DNA of 28,623 bases from positions 1 to 28,623 of the forward strand of contig CAZWPF010000032.1 of assembly GCA_964636205.1 (NCBI GenBank). Reading direction: 5' to 3'. The notes under the pieces were generated by a model, which saw nothing but the letters and a program-made list of their open reading frames with translations, was not told the DNA's origin and did not search any database. This document shows, in pieces, positions 6,563 through 14,344 of the stretch. The stretch's first letter is position 1; each line of letters opens with the position of its first letter. The DNA comes from JBEBVQ01 sp964636205 (GTDB lineage: Bacteria; Bacteroidota; Bacteroidia; Chitinophagales; Chitinophagaceae). The translations under genes were made by a program, and so were the position numbers.

Positions 6563-9500
6563 ATGAGGAATCGATTTTTTACTTGCTATAGTTTGATAGG
6601 CGTTTTCGTTCTATCCCTATACTTTTTTGGGAAAGCAAACGCCCAAAGAATTCCTTTTTACAATCTGAATATAGAGGATGGTTTGATTCAATCCCAACCG
6701 GATTGTATCGTACAAGACAAGTACGGACATTTATGGATTGGTACCCTGGGAGGCTTGTCGAGATACGACGGCAGGAGTTTTACCAATTTTACTATACGAG
6801 ATGGTTTAAGTAGCAATGCTATCCGCGCATTAGCCACAGATGAATCAGGATATTTATGGATAGGCTCTCCCGCCGGCGTTACCCGATTCTCGGGACAGGA
6901 ACTCCGTCATTTCACATTTTCTACCTCTGATAATCCGGGAGCTAATAATGTTACAGTAATCCGAGTGGGGACAGACGGCACAGCTTGGTGTATTGCAGGG
7001 GGAAAGGTGTATGCCATCAAAGATGGCAAAAGCGCCGCTTTCAATATGCCCGATAGTTTCTTGTTCACGTCTCTGATGCCGGAGGATGGCGGGCTTTGGC
7101 TTGCTACAACATCCGGACAGATATTGTGGGTGGAAAAGGAAGTAAAGAAATCATTGACATTACCAGCGAAGAATGGACGTATTCCTAGTATTTCCCGGTT
7201 GTACAAGGATCGCCGCGGGAGAATTTGGGTCCTTACAACAGCCGGATTGTTTTATATCGATCGCGATAAACTGGTAGAGCATAAGGTTGGTGGAAGAACA
7301 TTAGATGCCTCACTGTGGAGCATGACAGAAGACGATCGTAATTATTATTGGGTGGGCACTAGTAGCGGCGTTTTGCGGTTCAGAGATTCCTCCATTCAGC
7401 TTTACAACAAGTGGAATGGATTGAGCAATAATCATTTTCATGATTTATTTACCGATATAGAAGGGAACATCTGGATGGCTTCAGACGGACAAGGTATATT
7501 TCGATTTTCAGGAGCATTGTTTTCGGGGCTCGATGAAAGCATGGGGATTCCCAGCGCCCAGATTACCGGAGTTACAGCCGATAAATCAGGTAAAGTTTAC
7601 TTAGGTACCTATGATGCTGGTTTATTTGAATACCAGAACGGAACAATAAAGGCAATTGAACTGCCCCATGGATTGAGAGTTTCTATTACCACGCTGGCAA
7701 CAAGAAAAGGTAGTGAGATTTGGATTGGTACCAGAGGCGGCGGGTTGTGGCGGTATGATTCACGTGGGATGAAGCCGGTTGCACTGCCAGGATATAGTCC
7801 TGTCAGCGGTTCTGTAATATCCCTTTATGCTGATGACAAAGATCGCCTCTGGGTGGGGTACGGCAATAGCGCCGCAATATTCGAGGGTGACACATTCCGG
7901 CAACTTCCTTTGCAAATGCTTTCTGCGAAGTCTTTCATGCCAATAGGGGAGGACAGTATGCTAATTGCCACCAGCTCCGGAATTAAATTATACACACCCA
8001 CAGGACTTTATCCCTTTATTACCAGCACTGCTGTTGATGATGCCTCGCCACAATGCTTTACAATCAGAGATCGTGAGCTATGGATAGGTACCAGTGACAA
8101 TGGTATTATCACTTATGATATGGACACCAGGGAGGTCACAACTTATGATCAAACCAACGGATTGAAGTCAGATTTCATTTACAATATCATTACTGATGAT
8201 GAGGGAGATGTGTGGGCGGGGACAGGTTTTGGTATTCATCGGATTAGCTTTAAGGATAGCCAACCGGTAATATATTTCTATGGAAAGGAACAGGGTGTTA
8301 CAGGGATGGAAAGTAATCACAACGCTGTGCATAAGATGCCTGATGGAAGTATATGGTTTGGGACGACAAACGGAGCATTACATTATAATCCCGTCTCTAA
8401 ACTGACCTATGCCCGGCCGGTAAGTATCGTGATGCAGTCCGTAAAAGTTTTCGGTGAGCAGATAAATAATCAGAATTTTTATGATAGTACCGATGAATGG
8501 TATCCTGTTCCGTACGGACTCCGACTGCCTTATCGACAAAATAATATCAGCTTTAATTTTCACGCTATTTCTTTGAGCGGACATGGAAAGCTGCGGTATC
8601 GGTATATCATGAACGGACTGGATGCGCCTTGGTCGAATTGGTCGCCCGTGTCTTCTGTCACTTATTCTGCATTGCCACCCGGCAAATACGATTTTGTAGT
8701 CCAGTGCAAAGCCGGAAGTGATGATATTATCCGAGAACTGCATTATTCTTTCGAAATTATTGCCCCGTTTCATAAAACCAATTTGTTTACCTTATTGGTG
8801 TTGGGCGGCTTTATGTTGCTGGGGATTACAGTACAGTACATCGTAAATAAGCGCAAGCAAAACCGCCAGAAGTTGCTGGCGAAGTTGAGGAATGAAGAAC
8901 AAGAGAAAGTGAGGGAAAGGACAGCCGAGGATTTTCATGATGAGGTCGGTAATAAACTCACTAGGATCAATGTGTTGGCAAATATTTTAAAAGCCCGGTT
9001 AGAGCAGCCGCCGCAAGATGTCATCCGAATTATCGACCAGATACAAGATAATACCGGTCAGTTGTATAGTGGAACAAGAGATATTCTTTGGTCCTTACAG
9101 CCTTCGAATGATAATCTATATGAAATACTGAGTAGAATCAGAAATGTGGGGGTCGAGCTGTTTCAGGATACAGAAATCGAATTCACTACTTCCGGTTTGG
9201 ATGAGCGATCCAGACAATATCGGTTACCACTAGATGTAAGTCGGAATTTGATCATGATCTTTAAAGAGGCATTGAATAATTGCTTGAAATACGCGGAAGC
9301 AACCGTGGTGCATTTGGAATTTTTGCTCATAGAAGATGATGTGTTGCAGTTGAAATTGGTGGATAACGGAAAAGGATTTGAGGAGCAGAATGTACGAAAG
9401 GGACATGGTATTACGAATATGAACGTAAGAGCGACCCGGATAAGGGGGCGGTTGTTAATTGATGCTCGTCCGGGTATAGGCACTACCATTAGTTTGACAT

Positions 9501-9571
9501 TTAGACTGCCTGTCGAGAAAAAATACCGCAGTTGGTGGGATAGAAAATCGGGAAAGGATCCCGAACTTTAA
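6563..9571 (+). CDS. Two-component-regulator-propeller sensor histidine kinase
   Basis: A 1002-residue membrane sensor kinase. Order: signal peptide about 1-27, then a periplasmic region of repeated propeller motifs of the form LWIGT-x2-G. I count 14 copies, consistent with two seven-bladed propellers. A Y_Y_Y domain follows at about 655-735, one transmembrane helix at about 741-761, a HisKA_3-type dimerisation domain with phospho-accepting H792 in EDFHDEVG, and an HATPase domain with N905/N906 (EALNNC), DNGKGF and GHGITNM. In this family the propeller plus Y_Y_Y portion senses an extracytoplasmic ligand. Unlike hybrid two-component regulators it carries no receiver or AraC domain. The receiver is a separate NarL-type protein encoded 21 bp downstream, surely co-transcribed. 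It diverges from the barrel gene, which suggests sensing of that protein's substrate. The ligand is unknown. Confidence 0.92.
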   Translation: MRNRFFTCYSLIGVFVLSLYFFGKANAQRIPFYNLNIEDGLIQSQPDCIVQDKYGHLWIGTLGGLSRYDGRSFTNFTIRDGLSSNAIRALATDESGYLWIGSPAGVTRFSGQELRHFTFSTSDNPGANNVTVIRVGTDGTAWCIAGGKVYAIKDGKSAAFNMPDSFLFTSLMPEDGGLWLATTSGQILWVEKEVKKSLTLPAKNGRIPSISRLYKDRRGRIWVLTTAGLFYIDRDKLVEHKVGGRTLDASLWSMTEDDRNYYWVGTSSGVLRFRDSSIQLYNKWNGLSNNHFHDLFTDIEGNIWMASDGQGIFRFSGALFSGLDESMGIPSAQITGVTADKSGKVYLGTYDAGLFEYQNGTIKAIELPHGLRVSITTLATRKGSEIWIGTRGGGLWRYDSRGMKPVALPGYSPVSGSVISLYADDKDRLWVGYGNSAAIFEGDTFRQLPLQMLSAKSFMPIGEDSMLIATSSGIKLYTPTGLYPFITSTAVDDASPQCFTIRDRELWIGTSDNGIITYDMDTREVTTYDQTNGLKSDFIYNIITDDEGDVWAGTGFGIHRISFKDSQPVIYFYGKEQGVTGMESNHNAVHKMPDGSIWFGTTNGALHYNPVSKLTYARPVSIVMQSVKVFGEQINNQNFYDSTDEWYPVPYGLRLPYRQNNISFNFHAISLSGHGKLRYRYIMNGLDAPWSNWSPVSSVTYSALPPGKYDFVVQCKAGSDDIIRELHYSFEIIAPFHKTNLFTLLVLGGFMLLGITVQYIVNKRKQNRQKLLAKLRNEEQEKVRERTAEDFHDEVGNKLTRINVLANILKARLEQPPQDVIRIIDQIQDNTGQLYSGTRDILWSLQPSNDNLYEILSRIRNVGVELFQDTEIEFTTSGLDERSRQYRLPLDVSRNLIMIFKEALNNCLKYAEATVVHLEFLLIEDDVLQLKLVDNGKGFEEQNVRKGHGITNMNVRATRIRGRLLIDARPGIGTTISLTFRLPVEKKYRSWWDRKSGKDPEL

Positions 9572-9592
9572 CCAATCATATTTTACTAGGGC

Positions 9593-10225
9593 ATGAATAG
9601 AAATCTGAATATTCGCGTTACTATCATCGAGGATGATGAAACGATCAGAGACGGATACGCATATCTGATTGATAAGACTGAGGGTTATCAAGTGGTGAGT
9701 TCCTATCCATCCTATGAGGATGCTGCAAAAAAAATAGTGCAGGATAATCCGGATGTTATTTTGTTGGACGTGGAGTTGCCGGGATTATCAGGAATCGACG
9801 CTTTACCAAAGTTAAAAAAGCTGGTGCCGGATACGCATATTTTGATATTGACGGTTTACGAACAGGATACATTGATATTTAGGGCGCTTGGGAATGGTGC
9901 CGCGGGTTATCTGACCAAGAACACACCTCATAGTAAAGTATTGACGGCAATTGCGGAAGTAATGGATGGCGGCGGCCCGATGAGTGCTCATATCGCACGG
10001 ATGGTAATCCAATCGTTCCAAAGGAATGAAGCGTCTCCCCTGACCAGAAGGGAAACGGAAATTCTGGAACAAATAGCTACTGGGAAAAGTAGGAAGCGGA
10101 TTGCAGAGGAGCTATTTATAGATTTAGAGACCGTCAAGTCGCATATTAAGAATATCTATCAAAAGTTGAATGTGCATAGCAAGGCGGATGCGATTAAGTT
10201 GGCAAAAGACAATAAGTTTATTTGA
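9593..10225 (+). CDS. Response regulator, NarL/LuxR type
   Basis: A 210-residue regulator with an N-terminal receiver (about 7-125) and a C-terminal LuxR-type helix-turn-helix (about 146-205). Receiver residues are intact: acidic E13, D14 and D15, phospho-acceptor D59 (ILLDVELPG), T87 (ILTV) and K109 (YLTKNT). The DNA-binding part has the usual LTRRETEILEQIATGKS entry and an ETVKSHIKNIYQKL recognition-helix segment. It starts 21 bp after the sensor kinase stop, so the pair is one operon, and HisKA_3 kinases normally partner with NarL-type regulators. It is the best candidate to bind the two box arrays upstream of the barrel and single-domain genes, since NarL-type dimers bind inverted and direct repeats. 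That target assignment is inference. Confidence 0.93.
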   Translation: MNRNLNIRVTIIEDDETIRDGYAYLIDKTEGYQVVSSYPSYEDAAKKIVQDNPDVILLDVELPGLSGIDALPKLKKLVPDTHILILTVYEQDTLIFRALGNGAAGYLTKNTPHSKVLTAIAEVMDGGGPMSAHIARMVIQSFQRNEASPLTRRETEILEQIATGKSRKRIAEELFIDLETVKSHIKNIYQKLNVHSKADAIKLAKDNKFI

Positions 10226-10287
10226 TGAGTGGCCATTTCGCCGTTATTGAGCGATAATGCGTTTGTGAAATTGCTGTTGAAATAGAA

Positions 10288-10947
10288 ATGACAAAGAAAG
10301 AGCGGTATGCATATGTGTTGAGTTGGTTTCAGGAGCATATGCCCGAAGCGGAAACCGAGTTGATTTATGATTCACCCTACCAGTTGCTAGTAGCCGTGAT
10401 TTTGTCTGCACAGTGTACGGACAAGCGTGTGAATAGTACTACTCCGGCTTTGTTTCAGAAATATCCGGATATTCCGGCGTTGGCTGCTGCGGATGCGGAC
10501 GAGTTGTTTACTTATATCAGAAGTATCAGTTACCCTAATAATAAGACTAAGCATTTGATAGGGATGGCCAGGATGGTCATGGAAGAATTTGGTGGTGAGA
10601 TTCCCTCTGAGGTAAAGGATTTGATTCGTCTCCCCGGCGTGGGGCGCAAAACGGCCAATGTGATTACATCGGTGTTGTTTGAGCAGCCGAACATGGCTGT
10701 AGATACACATGTTTTTAGGGTATCGGCGAGGATCGGACTTACGGTGAATGCAAAGACGCCTTTACAGGCGGAACAGCAACTGGTGAAGCAAATTCCTTCT
10801 GAACTTATTCATATAGCCCATCATTGGTTGATTCTGCACGGACGATATGTATGTTTGGCGAGGAAGCCCAAGTGTGAAGTGTGCGGGTTAAGGCCTGCTT
10901 GTAAGTATTTTGAACGTCTGAACAGTCGGGTGGTTAAGGGCAATTGA
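10288..10947 (+). CDS. nth: Endonuclease III (bifunctional DNA glycosylase/AP lyase)
   Basis: A 219-residue base-excision-repair enzyme removing oxidised pyrimidines and cutting the abasic site. The helix-hairpin-helix motif LPGVGRKTAN contains the catalytic Lys121, and Asp139 follows in AVDTHVFRV. The C-terminal iron-sulphur loop is complete with C189-x6-C196-x2-C199-x5-C205. Length and domain order match the bacterial enzyme, with no extension. It lies 62 bp downstream of the response regulator in the same direction. Read-through from that operon is possible, but the genes are not functionally related as far as I can tell. A TGCGTTTG about 23 bp before the ATG is a poor -7 candidate. Confidence 0.97.
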   Translation: MTKKERYAYVLSWFQEHMPEAETELIYDSPYQLLVAVILSAQCTDKRVNSTTPALFQKYPDIPALAAADADELFTYIRSISYPNNKTKHLIGMARMVMEEFGGEIPSEVKDLIRLPGVGRKTANVITSVLFEQPNMAVDTHVFRVSARIGLTVNAKTPLQAEQQLVKQIPSELIHIAHHWLILHGRYVCLARKPKCEVCGLRPACKYFERLNSRVVKGN

Positions 10948-11006
10948 TGGTGTTCTTTGCGGAAGATCGTTAATAATCCATTAAATCATATCAATCAAAA
11001 ATCAGC

Positions 11007-11039
11007 TTTCGGATACCAAACAAATTTATTATACTTTTG
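11007..11039 (+). promoter_or_regulatory. Promoter of the signal peptidase gene
   Basis: TACTTTTG at 11032-11039 fits TAnnTTTG, with TTTC at 11007-11010 about 21 bp upstream as a weak -33 element. The ATG at 11062 follows after a short leader. Confidence 0.55.
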
Positions 11040-11061
11040 AAGCTAATATTCCCCATATTCT

Positions 11062-12258
11062 ATGCGACTTGCATTTTGGAAAAAGAAAGAAAAGGATACA
11101 GAAAGGCAAAAGAAGAAGAAGCCTGTATGGCGTGAATGGTTAGACGCCGGTGTATTTGCGATCGTAGCTGCTACCCTTATTCGTACATTCTTGATTGAGG
11201 CATATACAATACCTACCGGATCAATGGAGGGTAGTATGTTGGTGAATGACTTTTTGTTTGTGAGTAAGGTTTCTTACGGACCGCGCCCTCCTATGACACC
11301 GCTGTCGATTCCCTTGGTACATAATACGTTTTTGGGTGGCAAGTCTTACTCAGAATCAGTTCAGTGGAAGTATCGTCGTTGGCACGGATTAGGAGATGTA
11401 AAAAGGTATGATGTTGTGGTGTTTAATTTTCCGAATGGAGATACAGTGATTGTGGACAGACCGGATGAGGACTATCATATGATTAGTTTTCGTGACGGGC
11501 GTGCAAATGTATTGGCAAGACATGAGATCATTACGCGTCCTGTCGATAAGAAGGAGAATTATATCAAACGTTGTATGGGGCTGCCCGGGGATAAGCTAGA
11601 GATTCGCGATGGGGTGGTGTATGTGAATGATGAGCCTGCCCGGGTGTTTCCACATTCCAAGATGTATCATAAAGTGGTCATGAATATACCTACTTTAAGT
11701 GCTGACTTTTTGGAGGAACATGATATTACCTATATGGGGCAGGACATGAACCGCAACCAGATTTTCAACATTCCTAACGATAAGGTAGACTTGGTTCGTA
11801 AGATTACCGGAGTTGTATCTGTAACACCGTATGTGTATTCGAAGGGTGATATTTCTATGGATATAGCGTTTCCACTGGATCCCGTCAATTTTCCTTGGAA
11901 TCGCGATAATTTCGGTCCGATCGTAATTCCCGCTAAAGGCACTACCGTTAATATTAGTCCGGAAAACATTGCATTATATCGGCGGATAATCAGTAGGTAT
12001 GAGGAAAATGATTTGGAGGAGCGTGATGGTCAAATCTTTATTAACGGTCAGCCGGCTACCAGTTATACTTTTAAAATGGATTATTTCTGGATGATGGGTG
12101 ACAATCGTCATCAGTCGTCTGACTCGCGTTATTGGGGATTTGTACCGGAAGATCATATTGTCGGGAAGGCTTGGTTTGTATGGTTGAGTTACAATAAGCA
12201 TTTACTGGATTTACGCTGGAGTCGATTGTTCCGCAATGTATCGTCATTGGATAAATAA
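11062..12258 (+). CDS. lepB: Signal peptidase I
   Basis: A 398-residue inner-membrane protease that removes signal peptides from exported proteins. A basic cytoplasmic start (KKKEKD..KKKK) is followed by a transmembrane helix at about 27-45, then catalytic Ser54 in IPTGSMEGSM and Lys169 in NYIKRCMGLPGD, the standard Ser/Lys dyad. The C-terminal box MMGDNRHQSSDSRYWG is present. Between the catalytic core and that box lies an insertion of about 130 residues (roughly 195-330), which explains the length and is usual in Bacteroidota versions. The enzyme serves the many exported proteins of the window. A -7 box at 11032-11039 gives it its own promoter, and the cytochrome c gene follows after 39 bp and may be co-transcribed. 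Confidence 0.95.
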   Translation: MRLAFWKKKEKDTERQKKKKPVWREWLDAGVFAIVAATLIRTFLIEAYTIPTGSMEGSMLVNDFLFVSKVSYGPRPPMTPLSIPLVHNTFLGGKSYSESVQWKYRRWHGLGDVKRYDVVVFNFPNGDTVIVDRPDEDYHMISFRDGRANVLARHEIITRPVDKKENYIKRCMGLPGDKLEIRDGVVYVNDEPARVFPHSKMYHKVVMNIPTLSADFLEEHDITYMGQDMNRNQIFNIPNDKVDLVRKITGVVSVTPYVYSKGDISMDIAFPLDPVNFPWNRDNFGPIVIPAKGTTVNISPENIALYRRIISRYEENDLEERDGQIFINGQPATSYTFKMDYFWMMGDNRHQSSDSRYWGFVPEDHIVGKAWFVWLSYNKHLLDLRWSRLFRNVSSLDK

Positions 12259-12264
12259 GGAGGT

Positions 12265-12276
12265 GCCCCATGGGGC
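12265..12276. repeat. Perfect 12-bp palindrome after lepB
   Basis: GCCCCATGGGGC is self-complementary and sits just after the lepB stop. It follows a strong Shine-Dalgarno-like GGAGG (12259-12263), which is unusual in this phylum, and contains an ATG opening a 14-codon frame (12270-12314) that overlaps the cytochrome c start. It could be a coupling or leader-peptide device, or chance. Confidence 0.4.
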
Positions 12277-12297
12277 TGATCCGAAATTTTAATAATT

Positions 12298-12687
12298 ATG
12301 AGGAAGTATTTTAGCATTCTTTGTTTGGGTATGCTGGTCATGCATGCCTGTGGTGACAGTTCGGAAACACCAATCAGTGGAGGAGAAGGAAAGACCGTCG
12401 AGGTGAAGGATGGAAGGCAATTGTTCACTGCAAATTGTGCAGTTTGTCATGCAGTGAAAATGGATAAGATGGGTCCTGCGCTTGCTGGCTCTCTAGCTCG
12501 GTGGAACAATGATACGGCGAGGTTAATAACTTTTATTCAAAACAGTCCGGCATTCATAGCGACGGGCGATCCGTATGCTGTCGCTTTGCATGAAAAATGG
12601 AATAAGGCAACCATGACACCCTTTCCTAATTTAACGGAGGAGGAGATTTTAAAGATTATTGATTTTTTTGAAGGCGGTACCAATTAG
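12298..12687 (+). CDS. Class I cytochrome c lipoprotein
   Basis: A 129-residue periplasmic electron carrier. A lipoprotein signal ends at the lipobox VMHAC with Cys18, so it should be membrane-anchored. The haem-binding motif C47-A-V-C50-H51 is followed by MGPALAGSL, and the likely distal haem ligand is Met106 in TMTPFPNL. The C-terminal helix (EEEILKIIDFFEG) is typical of small monohaem cytochromes c. No oxidase or dehydrogenase gene is adjacent, so the redox partner is unknown. It starts 39 bp after lepB, probably in the same transcript, and is closed by the bidirectional terminator at 12834-12873. Confidence 0.9.
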   Translation: MRKYFSILCLGMLVMHACGDSSETPISGGEGKTVEVKDGRQLFTANCAVCHAVKMDKMGPALAGSLARWNNDTARLITFIQNSPAFIATGDPYAVALHEKWNKATMTPFPNLTEEEILKIIDFFEGGTN

Positions 12688-12833
12688 GTTCAGTCGTAAG
12701 TCTGTCTCCCGTGCTATTATCTGTGTGGAGATTATCCGATAGAGTAGAGCTGATGGTTCAACGGATTCGCATTGTATTGTATGGTGTATTCGATTGAATA
12801 GTTGAGTTGACTCATTATTTCACTCAGTATGAT

Positions 12834-12873
12834 AAAAAAATAACCCAATCTGATGAGGATTGGGTTATTTTTT
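12834..12873. terminator. Bidirectional terminator between cytochrome c and TlpA-like genes
   Basis: A7 then TAACCCAATC, a 7-nt loop, then GATTGGGTTA and T6. The stem is perfect and flanked by A- and T-runs, serving the two convergent genes that end at 12687 and 12895. Confidence 0.9.
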
Positions 12874-12894
12874 ATTGAGAATATTCAACTTATT

Positions 12895-14034
12895 TTATTT
12901 AAGCACTTCTTCCAGTCGGGCTGCCAGTGCGGCTCCGCGGAGATTACAAGCGATAATTTTGCCATCGGGATCGATCAGGAAATTGGCAGGAATAGATTCC
13001 ACCTGATACATTTGTGCTGCCGGGCATTGCCAACCGCGCAAGTCGCTTACATGAGTCCATGAAAGGTTATCGGCATTAATCGCATTCTGCCAGGCTTCTT
13101 TCTTATTATCGAGAGAAACGCCGAGAATGGTGAAGTTTTTATCCTTGAATTTGTTGTATGCTGCTACGATGTTGGGGTTTTCTGCCCGACAAGGTGCGCA
13201 CCATGAAGCCCAAAAATCGAGTAAAACATATTGACCCCTGAAGGAAGACAGACTGATCATTTGTCCGTCGGGAGTTGGCAGACTGAAATCAGGTGCTTCA
13301 GGATCTGTGCCGTCCGGACCAAGACGCTTATGTGGCGCCGGGTGGTGTGGCTTTGCCAACATCCTGTCTAGTTTGGCGGTAAACTCTCTAATGAGGCGTG
13401 AATCTTCGAACCGGGTATTGAGTGTTTGACTAAATGCTTCGAGGTATTCTCTTTCTGCGTTGGGATTCAAAATTTGAGCTGCAAAAAGTGCAGCCGGCAA
13501 ATCGGTAGTAGTATCAGCGTAATTTTCGATGAAGTGCGTAAGTTGTTGATTAATTTCCTTCATTTCAGTGTGGGCAGCTTGCAGGAGACTGTCATCGCCT
13601 CTTTCCTGCATTGTGCGAATGACGCCGGATAGTGTATTGATATCCCGAACATAATTCCTGACACCGCTTAAGAAATGTTTGATACTTTCAGATGCGGGAG
13701 AACCTTTCACATTGTAATTATAGATCGACTTCCAATTGGCGTCTACTTGTACATTGCCTTCTGCAATTGAGAGAATTATATACTGATTATCGTCAAAGCT
13801 CAGGCGATATAGGCCCGGCTCAGGCGCGTGACCGGTTAATTGAAAATGGCCGTTCTTTGATCTGGCTGAATCAATAATGGTAATACCATTGACGCCCATT
13901 TCTTCCAGAAGAACTGTTTGTTCCGGCATATCCTTGATATTTCCGGAGACTGTAAACCGTTGCTGCCCTTCTGAGCAACTCATAAGAGTAGCAATGAAAA
14001 TAAATACTAATATATGTAGCTGTTCACACCGCAT
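12895..14034 (-). CDS. TlpA/ResA-like thioredoxin lipoprotein with DUF4369-type N-terminal domain
   Basis: A 379-residue periplasmic thiol-disulphide protein. The lipoprotein signal ends at TLMSC with Cys20. A beta-rich DUF4369-like domain follows at about 26-115, then a helical region about 115-235, then a thioredoxin fold (about 245-379) with the active site W278-CAPC (Cys279, Cys282) and cis-proline segment SIPANFLID. Such proteins reduce or isomerise disulphides in the envelope, for example in cytochrome c maturation, and several paralogues per genome are usual in Bacteroidota. The neighbouring cytochrome c gene is convergent, not co-transcribed. A -7 box lies at 14057-14064 and a TC6/G5A inverted repeat further up at 14093-14109. 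Family call is firm; the substrate is unknown. Confidence 0.9.
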   Translation of the reverse strand: MRCEQLHILVFIFIATLMSCSEGQQRFTVSGNIKDMPEQTVLLEEMGVNGITIIDSARSKNGHFQLTGHAPEPGLYRLSFDDNQYIILSIAEGNVQVDANWKSIYNYNVKGSPASESIKHFLSGVRNYVRDINTLSGVIRTMQERGDDSLLQAAHTEMKEINQQLTHFIENYADTTTDLPAALFAAQILNPNAEREYLEAFSQTLNTRFEDSRLIREFTAKLDRMLAKPHHPAPHKRLGPDGTDPEAPDFSLPTPDGQMISLSSFRGQYVLLDFWASWCAPCRAENPNIVAAYNKFKDKNFTILGVSLDNKKEAWQNAINADNLSWTHVSDLRGWQCPAAQMYQVESIPANFLIDPDGKIIACNLRGAALAARLEEVLK

Positions 14035-14056
14035 CAGCGAATACCCTTTAATCCTG

Positions 14057-14064
14057 CAAACCTA
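14057..14064 (-). promoter_or_regulatory. -7 promoter box of the TlpA-like gene
   Basis: On the minus strand this reads TAGGTTTG, a full match to TAnnTTTG, about 22 bp before the ATG at 14034. No clear -33 box precedes it. Confidence 0.5.
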
Positions 14065-14092
14065 ATCAATTATTTCCCTTATCAGGGCTGCT

Positions 14093-14109
14093 TCCCCCCA
14101 AGTGGGGGA
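14093..14109 (-). promoter_or_regulatory. Single TC6/G5A inverted repeat upstream of the TlpA-like gene
   Basis: TCCCCCC (14093-14099) and GGGGGA (14104-14109) form an inverted repeat like the first pair of the arrays at 3673 and 6427, but the gap is 4 rather than 5 bp. The two downstream GGGGGA copies are missing and the distance to the -7 box is 28 rather than 21 bp. It may be a weak or divergent member of the same site family. Confidence 0.35.
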
Positions 14110-14269
14110 ATTTTAACAGAATGCTAATGCATGAGTTGGGTGGAGCTGTTGGTGAGCTTATTAATTTTTGGGTTAAAGCCGCTGTAAATCGGGATGTATT
14201 AAATATTTTTTTAAATTTGACTTGTATTCAATAGAATTATCAAGTTTTTTCTACCTTTTTAGGTTCAAT

Positions 14270-14301
14270 TTTGAGAATTGTTAAAGCAAGTGTTACCTTT
14301 G
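14270..14301 (+). promoter_or_regulatory. Promoter of atpD-atpC
   Basis: TTTG at 14270-14273 and TACCTTTG at 14294-14301 with a 20-bp spacer match the Bacteroidota TTTG / TAnnTTTG promoter well. It gives a leader of roughly 35-40 nt before the atpD ATG. Confidence 0.7.
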
Positions 14302-14344
14302 CGCGAAATTTGACAAATCCTTCTTCTTTATAATAATCAGGAAT

